DNA of 64,000 nucleotides from Clostridiales bacterium (GCA_004554165.1 SFNQ01000014.1:1-64000), one strand, 5' to 3'. Shown: positions 1-11,523, numbered from the stretch's first letter. Program-made: numbers and translations. Notes: generated from the sequence alone by a model not told the origin.

Positions 1-49
1 TTTACGCTCTCCAAGACTTCCTTCTCAATTCTTTCAACATTTATGCAGC

Positions 50-83
50 AAACCCGCTTTCGACTTAATCCGAAAGCGGGTTT
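50..83. terminator. Hairpin terminator, probably for the gene left of the window
   Basis: A perfect 13-bp stem (50-62 with 71-83) closes an 8-nt loop. The stem ends in TTT on either strand, so it could work both ways. No gene is visible to its left inside the window. Confidence 0.6.
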
Positions 84-120
84 GTCTACGGTCTGAAGCG
101 CGGCCTTTCGGCCGCGCGCG

Positions 121-148
121 GGGCCGCCCGGCCCTCGGCCCGTTTTTT
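121..148 (+). terminator. Second terminator-like hairpin before holA
   Basis: GGGCCG (121-126) pairs with CGGCCC (136-141) and is followed by six T. Another 8-bp hairpin, GCGCGGCC/GGCCGCGC, lies just upstream at 98-117. Together with the hairpin at 50-83 this insulates holA from upstream transcription. Confidence 0.55.
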
Positions 149-187
149 GGTCTTTTTTACATCGCAGTACAGTCCGCGCCCCGTTTG

Positions 188-203
188 TGTTATACTGTCA
201 GTA
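188..203 (+). promoter_or_regulatory. Extended -10 promoter of holA, possibly leaderless
   Basis: TG-T-TATACT (188-196) is an extended -10 element without a clear -35. Six bases separate it from the ATG at 203, which puts the expected transcription start on the A of the start codon. Confidence 0.5.
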
Positions 204-1198
204 TGGATGAAAACGCCTTTTTCAAAGCGATACGCGAGGGCGCGCTGCGGGGCGCGTACCTGCTGCATGGCGAGGAGGACTACAGCAAGGAGCGGGCCGT
301 ACGCCAGTGCATGGCGCTTGCCGGCGAAGCCGCGCGGGAGATGAACGTGCAGCAGATGAAAGCGCCCGCTGCGGACGCGGTGATCGCCGCCTGCGAAACC
401 CTGCCCTTTTTCGACCGATTGCGCATCATCGTCGTGCAGGAGCTTTCCGCGGAGGAGGAAGCGCGCCTCGCGCCCTATGCAAAAAAGGCGCCGGAAAGCG
501 CGCTGCTGCTGGTGGTGCGCCGGGGCCTTGCCTTAAAGACCGGCGCGCTCTTTAAGGCGCTGGAGCCGGAGGGCCGCGTCGTGGAGTTTCCCCGCTGCGA
601 TCAGGGGCGGGCAGTGGCCTTTCTGGCAAAGCGGGCCGGGGAGTTCGGCGCGCTGCTGGACCGACCGACGGCCGTTCACCTTGCGGATGTTGCGGGGCTC
701 GACATGGCCGCGCTGGAAAACGCGCTGCTGAAGCTGGCCGCATATGTGGGGCCGGGCAGACCCATCACCCGCGAAGCCATCGCCGCCTGCATCACGCCAA
801 GCCCGGAGTACAGCGTTTTTCAGATTCTCGAATGTCTCGTGGCGGGCAATCTCAGGCAAGGGCTCGCCATGCTGCAAAGCGAGCTGCGCAGCGGCGGCCA
901 GTCGTCCCTGCAGGTGGCCAGCTTTCTCGAAGGCCGCGCCAGACAGATGCTGGCGGCCAGGCAGATGCTCGCCCGCCGCCTGCCCGAGCAGCAGATCATC
1001 CGCGCGCTGGGCGGCAGCCCCTACGCCGCGAAAAAAACGGTGGCTGCGGCAAGGCGCTGCGCCATGGAGCGGCTCGAAACGGCAGTGGTGGCCTTCGCCG
1101 GGGTGGATGCGCAGCTCAAGCAGGGCCTGCTGCGCGAGGACGACGCGCTGCTGCTGGCCATCTACCGATCATTTTCAGGAGGATTACAAGCGACATGA
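203..1198 (+). CDS. holA: DNA polymerase III delta subunit
   Basis: This 331-residue protein is the clamp-loader delta subunit, which opens the beta sliding clamp. The start MDENAFFKAIREG leads into YLLHGEEDY, the usual N-terminal strand and nucleotide-fold region of HolA, and the length fits the family. The ATG at 203 is preferred; a TTG at 185 in the same frame lies upstream of the -10 box and would not be transcribed from it. No Shine-Dalgarno is visible before either start. The stop overlaps the next start in ATGA. In many Bacillota holA sits next to comEC and rpsT, but neither is in the window. Confidence 0.9.
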   Translation: MDENAFFKAIREGALRGAYLLHGEEDYSKERAVRQCMALAGEAAREMNVQQMKAPAADAVIAACETLPFFDRLRIIVVQELSAEEEARLAPYAKKAPESALLLVVRRGLALKTGALFKALEPEGRVVEFPRCDQGRAVAFLAKRAGEFGALLDRPTAVHLADVAGLDMAALENALLKLAAYVGPGRPITREAIAACITPSPEYSVFQILECLVAGNLRQGLAMLQSELRSGGQSSLQVASFLEGRARQMLAARQMLARRLPEQQIIRALGGSPYAAKKTVAAARRCAMERLETAVVAFAGVDAQLKQGLLREDDALLLAIYRSFSGGLQAT

Positions 1199-1479
1199 TC
1201 AAACACATTATCCTGTTCCAGTTTCGCGACCCGGAGGACTGTATTCCAACGGTCATGGAAAAGCTGCACAGCATGGAGGGCGTCATCCCGGAGATCCGCT
1301 CCATGGAGACCGGGAAGGATTTTCTGCACAGCGGCAGAAGCTACGATATGGCGCTCATCGCAACCTTTGACGACCGGGACGCGCTGGAGCGCTACGACAG
1401 GCATCCCTATCATCAGGAGGTGCGCAAGTATATCCACGCGCACCGCACCGCCTCCGTATCCTGCGATTTTGAGTTCTGA
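1195..1479 (+). CDS. Dabb-domain (stress-responsive alpha/beta barrel) protein, copy 1
   Basis: This 94-residue protein is one Dabb domain (dimeric ferredoxin-like barrel). MIKHIILFQFRD at the N-terminus and the central LHSMEGVIPEI are typical. AGGAGG lies at 1178-1183 and the start overlaps the holA stop. It closely resembles the next gene and the two share LHSMEGVIPEI exactly, so they look like a tandem duplication. Its substrate is unknown; Dabb proteins range from plant stress proteins to small bacterial polyketide-type enzymes. Confidence 0.85.
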   Translation: MIKHIILFQFRDPEDCIPTVMEKLHSMEGVIPEIRSMETGKDFLHSGRSYDMALIATFDDRDALERYDRHPYHQEVRKYIHAHRTASVSCDFEF

Positions 1480-1629
1480 CCGCTGCTCTTTCCGCTCAGC
1501 GATAAAAAGCGGCCGAGCGCATCCTGCCGGCGGCAGCCCCGCGCCATATTGGCGGTTTCTTTTCAGCTCCTTTTCTTCCCAAAGACAAAGGAGCGAGCAA
1601 AAAAATACTTCCCAAAAAGGAGAACGCAC

Positions 1630-1923
1630 ATGCTCAAGTACATCGTCCTGTTTAAGTTCCGCGATCCGGAGGAATGTCTGCCCACGGTCATCGAAAAGCT
1701 GCACAGCATGGAGGGCGTCATCCCGGAGATCCTGTCCATGGAAACCGGCGTGGATATCTGGCACAACGGCGAGCGCAGCTACGATCTGGCGCTGACCTGC
1801 ACCTTCCGCGATATGGAGGCCGTGCGCGTCTATGACAAGCATCCCTTCCACGAGGCGCAGCGCGAGTACATCTACGCCCACCGGATTGACGGTAAAACCG
1901 TCATCTACGAAGTCGGGGACTGA
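1630..1923 (+). CDS. Dabb-domain protein, copy 2
   Basis: This 97-residue protein is a paralogue of the preceding Dabb protein, starting MLKYIVLFKFRDPEE. AAAAGGAG lies about 8 bases before the ATG. A 150-bp gap separates the copies and contains an 8-bp inverted repeat (1566-1573/1587-1594) without a T-run. The two proteins may form a heterodimer or simply be a recent duplication. Function is unassigned. Confidence 0.85.
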   Translation: MLKYIVLFKFRDPEECLPTVIEKLHSMEGVIPEILSMETGVDIWHNGERSYDLALTCTFRDMEAVRVYDKHPFHEAQREYIYAHRIDGKTVIYEVGD

Positions 1924-1925
1924 CC

Positions 1926-2597
1926 ATGCCCCCGCTCTCCCCGGTACAGGCGCAGGTGTACGGCTTTGTGCGGCAGCGCTTCCTGTCGTCCGCCGCCATG
2001 ACCGCAGCGCAGCGCGATTACCGCTGGCGGCATACCCTCCGGGTGGCCGCGCTGGGCCGCGAAATTGCGCGGGCGGAGCGGCTCTCCGAGGATGCGCTGG
2101 TGGCGGGCTGCCTGCTGCACGACCTGGCCTATGCGGAGCCCATTCTGGACGACGCCGCCTGGCTGGCCCACGGCAGGCGCAGCGCGGCGCTGGCGCGCCC
2201 CTTTGTGGAGCGGCTTGCCCTGCCGCAGCCCGAGCGCGAGGTGCTGCTCTACGGCGTTGCCATCCATGTGGACGACAGATCGGATTTTCCCGGCCAGCGC
2301 ACGGCGCTTTCGCTCTCCATCGGCGACTGCGACAACCTCGACCGCTTCGACGTCTACCGCATCTATGAAAACCTGGAGTACGCCCGTTTCTCTGCCATGG
2401 ACGCGGCGGCGCAGGCCGCCTTTGTGGCGGACAAGCGCGCGCATCTGGCCGCGCGGCTCGACGAGCCGCTGGCAACGGCGGCGGCGACGCGGCTCTGGCG
2501 GGAGCGCATTGCATATCAGACCGGCTTTTACGACCGCCTCGCAGCGCAGCTTGCGCGGGAGGACGGCTTTGCTACAACGGAGGACAGCAGCGTATGA
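1926..2597 (+). CDS. HD-domain metal-dependent phosphohydrolase
   Basis: This 223-residue protein has the HD-superfamily pattern: an early His in RWRHTLRV, then the LLHDLAY doublet about 40 residues later, and a later SIGDCDNLDRF segment that would supply the distal Asp. The enzyme would hydrolyse a phosphate ester or nucleotide, but the substrate cannot be read from the sequence. The start lies two bases after the Dabb stop and the stop overlaps uvrB in ATGA, so translation is probably coupled. Confidence 0.8.
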   Translation: MPPLSPVQAQVYGFVRQRFLSSAAMTAAQRDYRWRHTLRVAALGREIARAERLSEDALVAGCLLHDLAYAEPILDDAAWLAHGRRSAALARPFVERLALPQPEREVLLYGVAIHVDDRSDFPGQRTALSLSIGDCDNLDRFDVYRIYENLEYARFSAMDAAAQAAFVADKRAHLAARLDEPLATAAATRLWRERIAYQTGFYDRLAAQLAREDGFATTEDSSV

Positions 2598-4618
2598 ACG
2601 AATTCCGGCTCGTTTCGGACTTTTCCGCCTGCGGCGACCAGCCGGAGGCCATCGACACGCTGGCAGCAGGCGTGCTGCGGGGCGATAAAACGCAGGTGCT
2701 GCTGGGCGTCACCGGCAGCGGCAAGACCTTCACCATGGCGAAGGTCATCGAGCGCGTGCAGAAGCCCACGCTCGTCATCGCGCACAACAAAACCCTGGCG
2801 GCACAGCTCTGCGCGGAATTCCGCGAGTTTTTCCCGGACTCCGCCGTGGAATACTTCGTCTCCTATTATGACTACTATCAGCCGGAGGCCTACATCCCCT
2901 CCTCGGATACCTACATTGAAAAGACCGTGGATATTAACGATGAAATCGACAAGCTTCGCCACAGCGCAACCTGCGCGCTGAACGAGCGGCGGGACGTCAT
3001 CATCGTCGCGTCCGTTTCCTGCATCTATGCGCTGGGCGATCCGGAGGAATACCTCAAGCTCTCCATCTCGCTCCGCAAGGGCATGGAGATTTCGCGGGAG
3101 GAGGTGGTGCGGCGGCTTGTGGACATCCAGTTCCAGCGCAACGATTATGATTTTACCCGCGGCACCTTCCGGGTCCGCGGAGACGTGCTGGATATCTTCC
3201 CCGCCAACTGGTCGGACAAGGCGCTGCGCGTGGAATTCTTCGGCGACGAGGTGGATCGCATCAGCGAGGTTTCTCCCCTAACCGGCGAAATTCTCTGCGA
3301 CCGGCTGCATGTGGCGGTTTTCCCCGCCTCCCACTACGCCACCGGCCACGACAAGCTCATGGCCGCCATGGAACAGATTGAGCAGGACTGCCAGCAGCGC
3401 GTTGCCGAGTTCGAGGCCATGGGCAAGCTCATCGAGGCGCAGCGCCTCCGCGAACGCACGCAGTACGACCTGGAGATGATGCGCGAAATCGGCTTTTGCA
3501 GCGGCATCGAAAACTACAGCCGCTATTTCGACGGCAGAGCGCCCGGCGAGCCGCCCTTCACGCTCATCGACTATTTTCCGAAGGACTTTCTCCTGTTCAT
3601 CGACGAGTCGCACGTTACCATTCCGCAGATCGGGGCCATGTTCCGGGGCGACCGCGCGCGCAAGGAAACCCTGGTCGAGTACGGCTTCCGCATTCCCTCG
3701 GCCTTTGACAACCGGCCGCTCAGGTTTGAGGAGTTCCGCAGCCGCATACCGCAGATGATCTGCGTCTCCGCAACGCCTGCGGCGTATGAGCTTTCGGAGG
3801 CCTCGCAGGTGGCCGAGCAGATCATCCGGCCCACGGGCCTTGTGGACCCCGAGATCAGCGTGCGCCCGGTTCGGGGGCAGATCGACGACCTGCTGTCCGA
3901 GGCGCGCGTGCTGGCGGCAAAGGGGCTGCGCACGCTTGTGACCACGCTCACAAAGCGCATGGCCGAGAACCTCACCGAATATCTGGACGGCATGGGCGTG
4001 CGCGTACGGTACATGCATTCGGACATCGACACCATGGAGCGCATGGAGATCATCCGCGACCTGCGGCTGGGCGAATTCGACGTGCTGGTGGGCATCAACC
4101 TCCTGCGCGAAGGGCTGGACCTGCCGGAGGTGGGCCTTGTAGCCATACTCGACGCGGACAAGGAGGGCTTTCTCCGTTCCACGACCAGCCTGGTACAGAC
4201 CATCGGCCGCGCAGCCCGCAATGTGGAGGGCCGCGTCATCATGTACGCGGACGAGATCACGCCCTCCATGCAGCGGGCCATCGACGAGACGAACCGACGC
4301 CGGGACAAGCAGTTGGCCTACAACGCGGCAAAGGGCATCACGCCGCAGAGCATTAAAAAGGCCGTCCATGAAAAGCTAGTCATCTCCACCAGGGCGAAGG
4401 ACGCGGCGGAAAGTCTCTCCGACGAGGACCGCGCCGCCCGCATCGCCCTGCTCACCGAGCAGATGCAGCAATGCGCCCGGGAGCTGGAATTTGAGCAGGC
4501 CGCGCGCCTACGCGACGAGATTCGCAAGCTCTCCGGTCTCGACGCGCAGGGCCGGCAGACGGCCCGCCCCGGCACCATCGGCGCCCACAGGCGGGCAAGG
4601 GGCAGAACCCGGAAATAA
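2594..4618 (+). CDS. uvrB: Excinuclease ABC subunit B
   Basis: UvrB (674 residues) is the damage-verifying helicase of nucleotide excision repair. It has Walker A GVTGSGKT near residue 40, the beta-hairpin YYDYYQPEAYIP that probes the lesion, DESH as Walker B, a second RecA fold with ATLDADKEGF-like and QTIGRAARN motifs, and a C-terminal UVR motif (LEFEQAARLRDEI) that binds UvrC. The length is normal. uvrA follows about 1.2 kb downstream and uvrC is not in the window. Confidence 0.97.
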   Translation: MNEFRLVSDFSACGDQPEAIDTLAAGVLRGDKTQVLLGVTGSGKTFTMAKVIERVQKPTLVIAHNKTLAAQLCAEFREFFPDSAVEYFVSYYDYYQPEAYIPSSDTYIEKTVDINDEIDKLRHSATCALNERRDVIIVASVSCIYALGDPEEYLKLSISLRKGMEISREEVVRRLVDIQFQRNDYDFTRGTFRVRGDVLDIFPANWSDKALRVEFFGDEVDRISEVSPLTGEILCDRLHVAVFPASHYATGHDKLMAAMEQIEQDCQQRVAEFEAMGKLIEAQRLRERTQYDLEMMREIGFCSGIENYSRYFDGRAPGEPPFTLIDYFPKDFLLFIDESHVTIPQIGAMFRGDRARKETLVEYGFRIPSAFDNRPLRFEEFRSRIPQMICVSATPAAYELSEASQVAEQIIRPTGLVDPEISVRPVRGQIDDLLSEARVLAAKGLRTLVTTLTKRMAENLTEYLDGMGVRVRYMHSDIDTMERMEIIRDLRLGEFDVLVGINLLREGLDLPEVGLVAILDADKEGFLRSTTSLVQTIGRAARNVEGRVIMYADEITPSMQRAIDETNRRRDKQLAYNAAKGITPQSIKKAVHEKLVISTRAKDAAESLSDEDRAARIALLTEQMQQCARELEFEQAARLRDEIRKLSGLDAQGRQTARPGTIGAHRRARGRTRK

Positions 4619-4725
4619 ACCGCCGCCCCGCCCGGGGAACAATACCCATTTTTTCTGCTGTTTCGTACTGCCCGAATCCCTGACTTCATTTCAGGAGAAG
4701 AACCTCCATGATGGAGCCAATGTAA

Positions 4726-4995
4726 CCCACACCCGATACCAACCGCAGAATCCGCCAGCGTTCCTGGGGCGTCATGGCCGCGCATTACGGCAAGTTGATC
4801 GGCGCGCAGCTGGCTTATGCCGGCCTGGTGTACGCCGCTGTGCTGCTGTTCGCCCTGCCGCTCTCTTTCCTTGGTACGCTGTTCGCGATCGCGCCGCGCT
4901 TCCCGCTGGCCCTGGCGGGCTATATGGCGCGCCTGCTGCCCGACTGCGCGGCGACCGTCCAGCCCTCCATCGAAGGGGACTGCGCTTGCCGGTAA
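4726..4995 (+). pseudogene. Remnant of a small membrane protein gene
   Basis: After a stop at 4723 the frame reads about 89 residues with a basic stretch (NRRIRQRSWGVMAAHYGKL) and two hydrophobic segments, resembling the N-terminus of DUF975-type membrane proteins such as the one at 12524. A good ribosome site and ATG at 4708-4713 hit that stop after only a few codons, and the reading dies at 4995 before a full domain. It is best read as a decayed gene. The ATG at 4774 could start a 73-residue protein but has no convincing ribosome site. Confidence 0.4.
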
Positions 4996-5159
4996 AGGCG
5001 TCCGGCTTTCGGGGGCCGCCATCGCCGGCGGCAGACGGGCAGGAGCGGAGCGTCCATTTGTCGGCGGCTTCCCCTCTGCTTTTCGCCGCCCGGAAGCCCT
5101 TTCCGGCCTTCGGCGCAAAGCCCTTGTCCCGCCAGGAGGCAAGGTTTCCCGACAGCCAA

Positions 5160-5183
5160 AAAGCATCCCTTTCGGGATGCTTT
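5160..5183 (+). terminator. Hairpin terminator-like element in the uvrB-uvrA gap
   Basis: A perfect 10-bp stem AAAGCATCCC/GGGATGCTTT has a TTTC loop. It sits directly left of a copy of the dispersed repeat. Confidence 0.5.
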
Positions 5184-5188
5184 CAGAG

Positions 5189-5271
5189 TGTCGAAAAACC
5201 CCGGGGTTGATAAGGGGCCGCAGCCCCTTATGTTCCATCCGGCTCTGACGACATGTGCGTCAGAACGGATG
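5189..5271 (+). repeat. Dispersed intergenic repeat, copy 1
   Basis: The first 39 bases (5189-5227) recur exactly at 36415-36453. The whole segment is matched imperfectly, on the other strand, at 14771-14847. It contains the palindrome AACCCCGGGGTT, the hairpin GGGGC/GCCCC, and a longer stem-loop at 5236-5271 (CATCCG and TCTGACG arms). No reading frame is conserved between copies. Confidence 0.75.
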
Positions 5272-5324
5272 AAAACCCAGAGGTTTTCGCCGGCACGCGT
5301 TTTGCGTTGCGCGGGATGGGGCGT

Positions 5325-5515
5325 TCCCGAAGAAACCGCCCAAAGCGCCTTCCCGGAAAAAAGCCCCGCAGATACGGCGGTCATTGGGATGACGCGCAGG
5401 TCGGCAAGCTCAAAAGTACCGCCCAGTATGATACCGGCAAGCTCTGTCACAGCCAGCACAATCAGGCCCGCCAGCGGCCGCTTTCCCCATTGCGGGCGCG
5501 GAACCCGATAGGGCG
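5325..5515 (-). pseudogene. Unidentified membrane-protein remnant
   Basis: The minus-strand frame gives about 60 residues with coding-like composition: WGKRPLAGLIVLAVTELAG, a Gly-rich turn, then LADLRVIPMTAVSAGLF. This looks like two hydrophobic segments. An ATG with a plausible start (MTFDCPAL) lies upstream at about 5535 but in another frame, so a frameshift has probably occurred. I do not recognise the family. The rest of 4996-5725 shows nothing coding that I can support. Confidence 0.25.
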
Positions 5516-5725
5516 GGGCAGTCGAAGGTCATCCGCACCCGTGCGCGTCCCATGCGGAATCCCGGCTCCATGCCGCGCCGCAGCTCTCAGTCGCCGGGCG
5601 CATTTTACTCCGTCCCCCCTTTACTTTCGCGGCATTTTTGATACAATACCCATGCTGCGGCAGCCCGGCGGAAAAGTGAATTTTTCGTGTTGATTTGCCT
5701 TCCGCCGTGCGCCCGCTCCGTTTTT

Positions 5726-5740
5726 CCCGTATAATACGGG
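5726..5740 (+). promoter_or_regulatory. uvrA -10 region embedded in a palindrome
   Basis: TATAAT (5730-5735) lies inside the 15-base palindrome CCCGTAT-A-ATACGGG. No good -35 is visible. It does not match the usual Gram-positive LexA box. Confidence 0.5.
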
Positions 5741-5808
5741 CAACGGCGGCCTTCTTTTGCTTCTTTTCTTCGTCCGGAAGGAAGAATAAGGAGAGAAAGG
5801 ATTTCTGC

Positions 5809-8628
<2,820 letters not shown>

Positions 8629-8864
8629 ACGGTTTTCTGTTCTTCCCTTTCCTTGAAAAGAGGCGGAAGCAGGAAGAAACTCCCCCTTTCCTCCTGACGG
8701 CAGGCAGGCCTTCACCGCATAGCGGTGCACGCTGCAAAAGCCCCCCTCCCTCCTGCCTGCGCCCGCTTCCCCGGGAAGCGGAATCCCCCGGGCGCGCCCC
8801 TACTTTTTGACTTTTTTGCCCGCTTTTCTTTCCGGAAGAAGAAGCGGGAGAGAGGAGAAACCCT

Positions 8865-9713
8865 ATGTATACCCGCTGGCGGCTGTATATTCTTGGCGTA
8901 TTCGTGTTTGCGTTCGTGGCCTGTCTCATCGGTATCCACCTGCTGCGAAAGCGCGGCCTGCGCATCTCGCATTTGCAGGCGGGCTTTTTCCTGCTTGGCG
9001 CAATGCTTGTGCTGGAAACGCTCATCGTCCTGCGCCTGTCGAATTTTAATCTCGGCGTAATCCTGCCGGCCTTCTTTGGCCTGCCGCTGATTGCGCTGGC
9101 CTTTCTGCTTCCCCACATGGACCATGGCTTTCTGCGCTTTCTCAAGTGGTTCACCGCAGGCTGCTATGCCGTGGCCTGCTGCATCTTTCTCGTATGCGGC
9201 GTGCTCATGCGCACCGCGCAGCACGACGCCGCGGAGGTGGAGGCGGACGCAGTCATCGTACTCGGCGCCGCCATCCACGGCGACAAGGTGACCTGGGTGC
9301 TGGAAAACCGTCTGAACGAGGCCATGGTCTTTCTCGAACGGCATCCGGATGCGGTCTGCGTCGTCTCCGGCGGCCAGGGGAAGGGCGAAACGGTAACCGA
9401 AGCCTCCGCCATGAAGAAATACCTCGTGGAGCACGGCGTGGACGCCGCCCGCATTCTGCCCGAGGAGCGGGCCACGAACACGGTGGAGAACTTCCGCTTC
9501 TCCAAGGATATCCTCGACCGGAGGCTAGGGCCCGACGCCGCCATTGCCTATGTTACCACAGATTTTCACGTTTACCGGGCGGGCCGCGTGGCCGCGGCGC
9601 AAGGCATCGATGTGACCGGCATCCCGGCGGAGGATGTCTGGTATCTCCGGCTCAACAACTTCCTGCGGGAGTGCGTGGGCATCTGTGTCTACGCCCTGAC
9701 CGGAAAATTCTGA
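8865..9713 (+). CDS. DUF218 (YdcF/ElyC/SanA-type) membrane protein
   Basis: This 282-residue protein has about four hydrophobic segments in its first 115 residues, followed by a DUF218 domain: ADAVIVLGAAIHGD, then VVSGGQGKGE and a TNTVENFRFSK segment. Relatives affect envelope integrity and late peptidoglycan or lipid-carrier steps, but the reaction is not firmly known. GAGGAG precedes the ATG. The 236-bp gap after uvrA holds a palindrome (CGCTTCCC-C-GGGAAGCG, 8764-8780) followed by T-rich sequence that may end uvrA transcription. Confidence 0.8.
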   Translation: MYTRWRLYILGVFVFAFVACLIGIHLLRKRGLRISHLQAGFFLLGAMLVLETLIVLRLSNFNLGVILPAFFGLPLIALAFLLPHMDHGFLRFLKWFTAGCYAVACCIFLVCGVLMRTAQHDAAEVEADAVIVLGAAIHGDKVTWVLENRLNEAMVFLERHPDAVCVVSGGQGKGETVTEASAMKKYLVEHGVDAARILPEERATNTVENFRFSKDILDRRLGPDAAIAYVTTDFHVYRAGRVAAAQGIDVTGIPAEDVWYLRLNNFLRECVGICVYALTGKF

Positions 9714-9846
9714 CCGGCACGGCGGCCGCCCGGTCTTGGGCGCATGCGCCAGCGGGCAGGCGGCATTCTGTACCCGCGCCGGTCTCCAACGTGAAACGGC
9801 GCGCCGCACACGGCCTTTTGCAGGCCGGGAAAGGGGCTTTTCGCCA

Positions 9847-11478
9847 ATGGAAGCACAAACACAGATCATCCGTCCCCGGGTCGAGCGGGCCGCGCTCCTC
9901 CTGCTTGCGGCCGCCGTTGCGCTGCTGTTTGCGGCCTTTGCCGTAATCGCGCTGTCCTCGCTGGTCTCCACCTGCTCGATCGATCCGGCGTTCTATGCCA
10001 ACGAGGAAATCCTCTACACGCTCGACAATATTCCGCTGAACCTGCTGGCGCTCTGCGGGGCCTTCGCGCTCTGCGTATGCCTTGCCCTGCGCTTTCCCCG
10101 GGCGCTGACGCGCATCAACCTGCGGCTTGTGGCGGCGCTGCTTTTGCTGCTGGTGCTGCTGCTCGGCGCGGCCTGGGTCATGGCCGTGGACTGCCAGCCG
10201 GAATATGACAGCCGCTACATTACAACGGCGGCGGCCTCCGCAAGCCGGAACGACTTTTCGCCGCTGCTCGACGGCTACTTCCGGCGCTTTCCCTACCAGC
10301 TCGGCTATGTCTTTCTCCTGGAGTTGCAGCAGCGCCTGCTGGGCGCGGAAAACTTCATCGGCCTCGGGCTTGTCAACGTCCTCTGCCTTGTGGGCGCTTA
10401 CGCCGCACTCCTCTGCATCACGCGGCGGCTGTTTTCAGACCGGCGGGTTCTGTTTTTCACCCTGCTGCTGCTGCCGCTGTTTTTGCAGGGACCGCTGTTC
10501 TGCACCTTCATCTATGGCAATCTTCCCGGCCTTTGTCCGATGCTCTGGGGCGTATATTTTGTTCTCCGCTTTTTTCAAACGGGCAGGGCGCGCCTGCTGC
10601 TCCCCGCCGCGCCGCTGCTGGCGCTGGCGGTGCTGGCAAAGCCCAACTACTGGATTGCCGTTCTGGCCTGCGGCATTGCGGCGCTTTTGCACCTGCTGGC
10701 GGCAAAGCGCTGGCAGGGGCTTGCCGCCGTGCTCCTTGCCGCCCTGCTCGCCTCGGGCGCGCTGCGGGGCGTGACGCTGCGCTACGAGCGTCTCGCGGAT
10801 ACGACCTTCGGCCCCGGCACGCCGCAAACGGCCTGGCTGGCCATGGGCATGGGCGGCAGCTACATGGCCCCCGGCTGGTACAACGGCTATACCCGCAACA
10901 TCCTCCCGGACAACGGCTACGACGCGGACCGCGCGCGGGCGCAGATCCGGGAGGATCTCCGGCGCAACCTGGCCAAAATGCAGGATCCCGCCTATGCCGC
11001 GGCCTTTTTCGGCCGAAAGCTGCTGAGCCAGTTTCAGGAGACCTCCTTTGAATCCATCTTCGTAAGCAAGGATGCGCAGAACGGCCGTCCCGTCCCCGCA
11101 GCGGCAGAATGGGTCTACGGGCAGGGCGAGCCCGGCCTTTTGCGCTATTTTGACCTGTACATGCAGTTTGTTTACGTCTTTGCCGCAGCGGGCCTTTTCC
11201 TGCTGCTGCGCAGCCTCCGCCGGGCGCGAAAGGGCTTTGCCGGACGGCGCCCCTCCGCTCTGCCGGAGCCTCTGTCCGCCGGGGCCGCCGTTTCGCTGTG
11301 CGTCCTGCCCGTCATCCTGCTGGGCGGCTTTCTCTACCACATGCTGTTTGAAGGGAAATCGCAGTATATCCTCGTCTACATTCCGCTGCTGCTGCCCTAC
11401 GCGGCCTTCGGCCTGTCCGCCGCAGCGGATGCGGCCGCAGCCCTGCTTCGGCGCGGCTCCGTCAGGGCGGCAGAATAA
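9847..11478 (+). CDS. Multi-pass membrane protein, GT-C-like glycosyltransferase
   Basis: This 543-residue protein has about ten hydrophobic segments. The first extracytoplasmic loop after the second or third helix carries DCQPEYDSRY and then YFRRFPYQLGYVFLLE, the layout of GT-C enzymes (PMT/ArnT-like), where an acidic residue in this loop is catalytic. Such enzymes move a sugar from a lipid carrier onto glycans or proteins outside the membrane. The ATG at 9847 is chosen because AAAGGGG lies just upstream; the longer frame from 9736 has no support. Donor and acceptor are unknown. Confidence 0.6.
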   Translation: MEAQTQIIRPRVERAALLLLAAAVALLFAAFAVIALSSLVSTCSIDPAFYANEEILYTLDNIPLNLLALCGAFALCVCLALRFPRALTRINLRLVAALLLLLVLLLGAAWVMAVDCQPEYDSRYITTAAASASRNDFSPLLDGYFRRFPYQLGYVFLLELQQRLLGAENFIGLGLVNVLCLVGAYAALLCITRRLFSDRRVLFFTLLLLPLFLQGPLFCTFIYGNLPGLCPMLWGVYFVLRFFQTGRARLLLPAAPLLALAVLAKPNYWIAVLACGIAALLHLLAAKRWQGLAAVLLAALLASGALRGVTLRYERLADTTFGPGTPQTAWLAMGMGGSYMAPGWYNGYTRNILPDNGYDADRARAQIREDLRRNLAKMQDPAYAAAFFGRKLLSQFQETSFESIFVSKDAQNGRPVPAAAEWVYGQGEPGLLRYFDLYMQFVYVFAAAGLFLLLRSLRRARKGFAGRRPSALPEPLSAGAAVSLCVLPVILLGGFLYHMLFEGKSQYILVYIPLLLPYAAFGLSAAADAAAALLRRGSVRAAE

Positions 11479-11523
11479 AACGTCCGCGCCTGCCCATACT
11501 CTTTTTCAGAAAGGAATCCTTCC

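Noticed and set aside
8764..8780. Palindrome CGCTTCCC-C-GGGAAGCG downstream of uvrA.
   Set aside because: No T-run follows directly and no second copy was seen, so it is mentioned only in the neighbouring gene entry.
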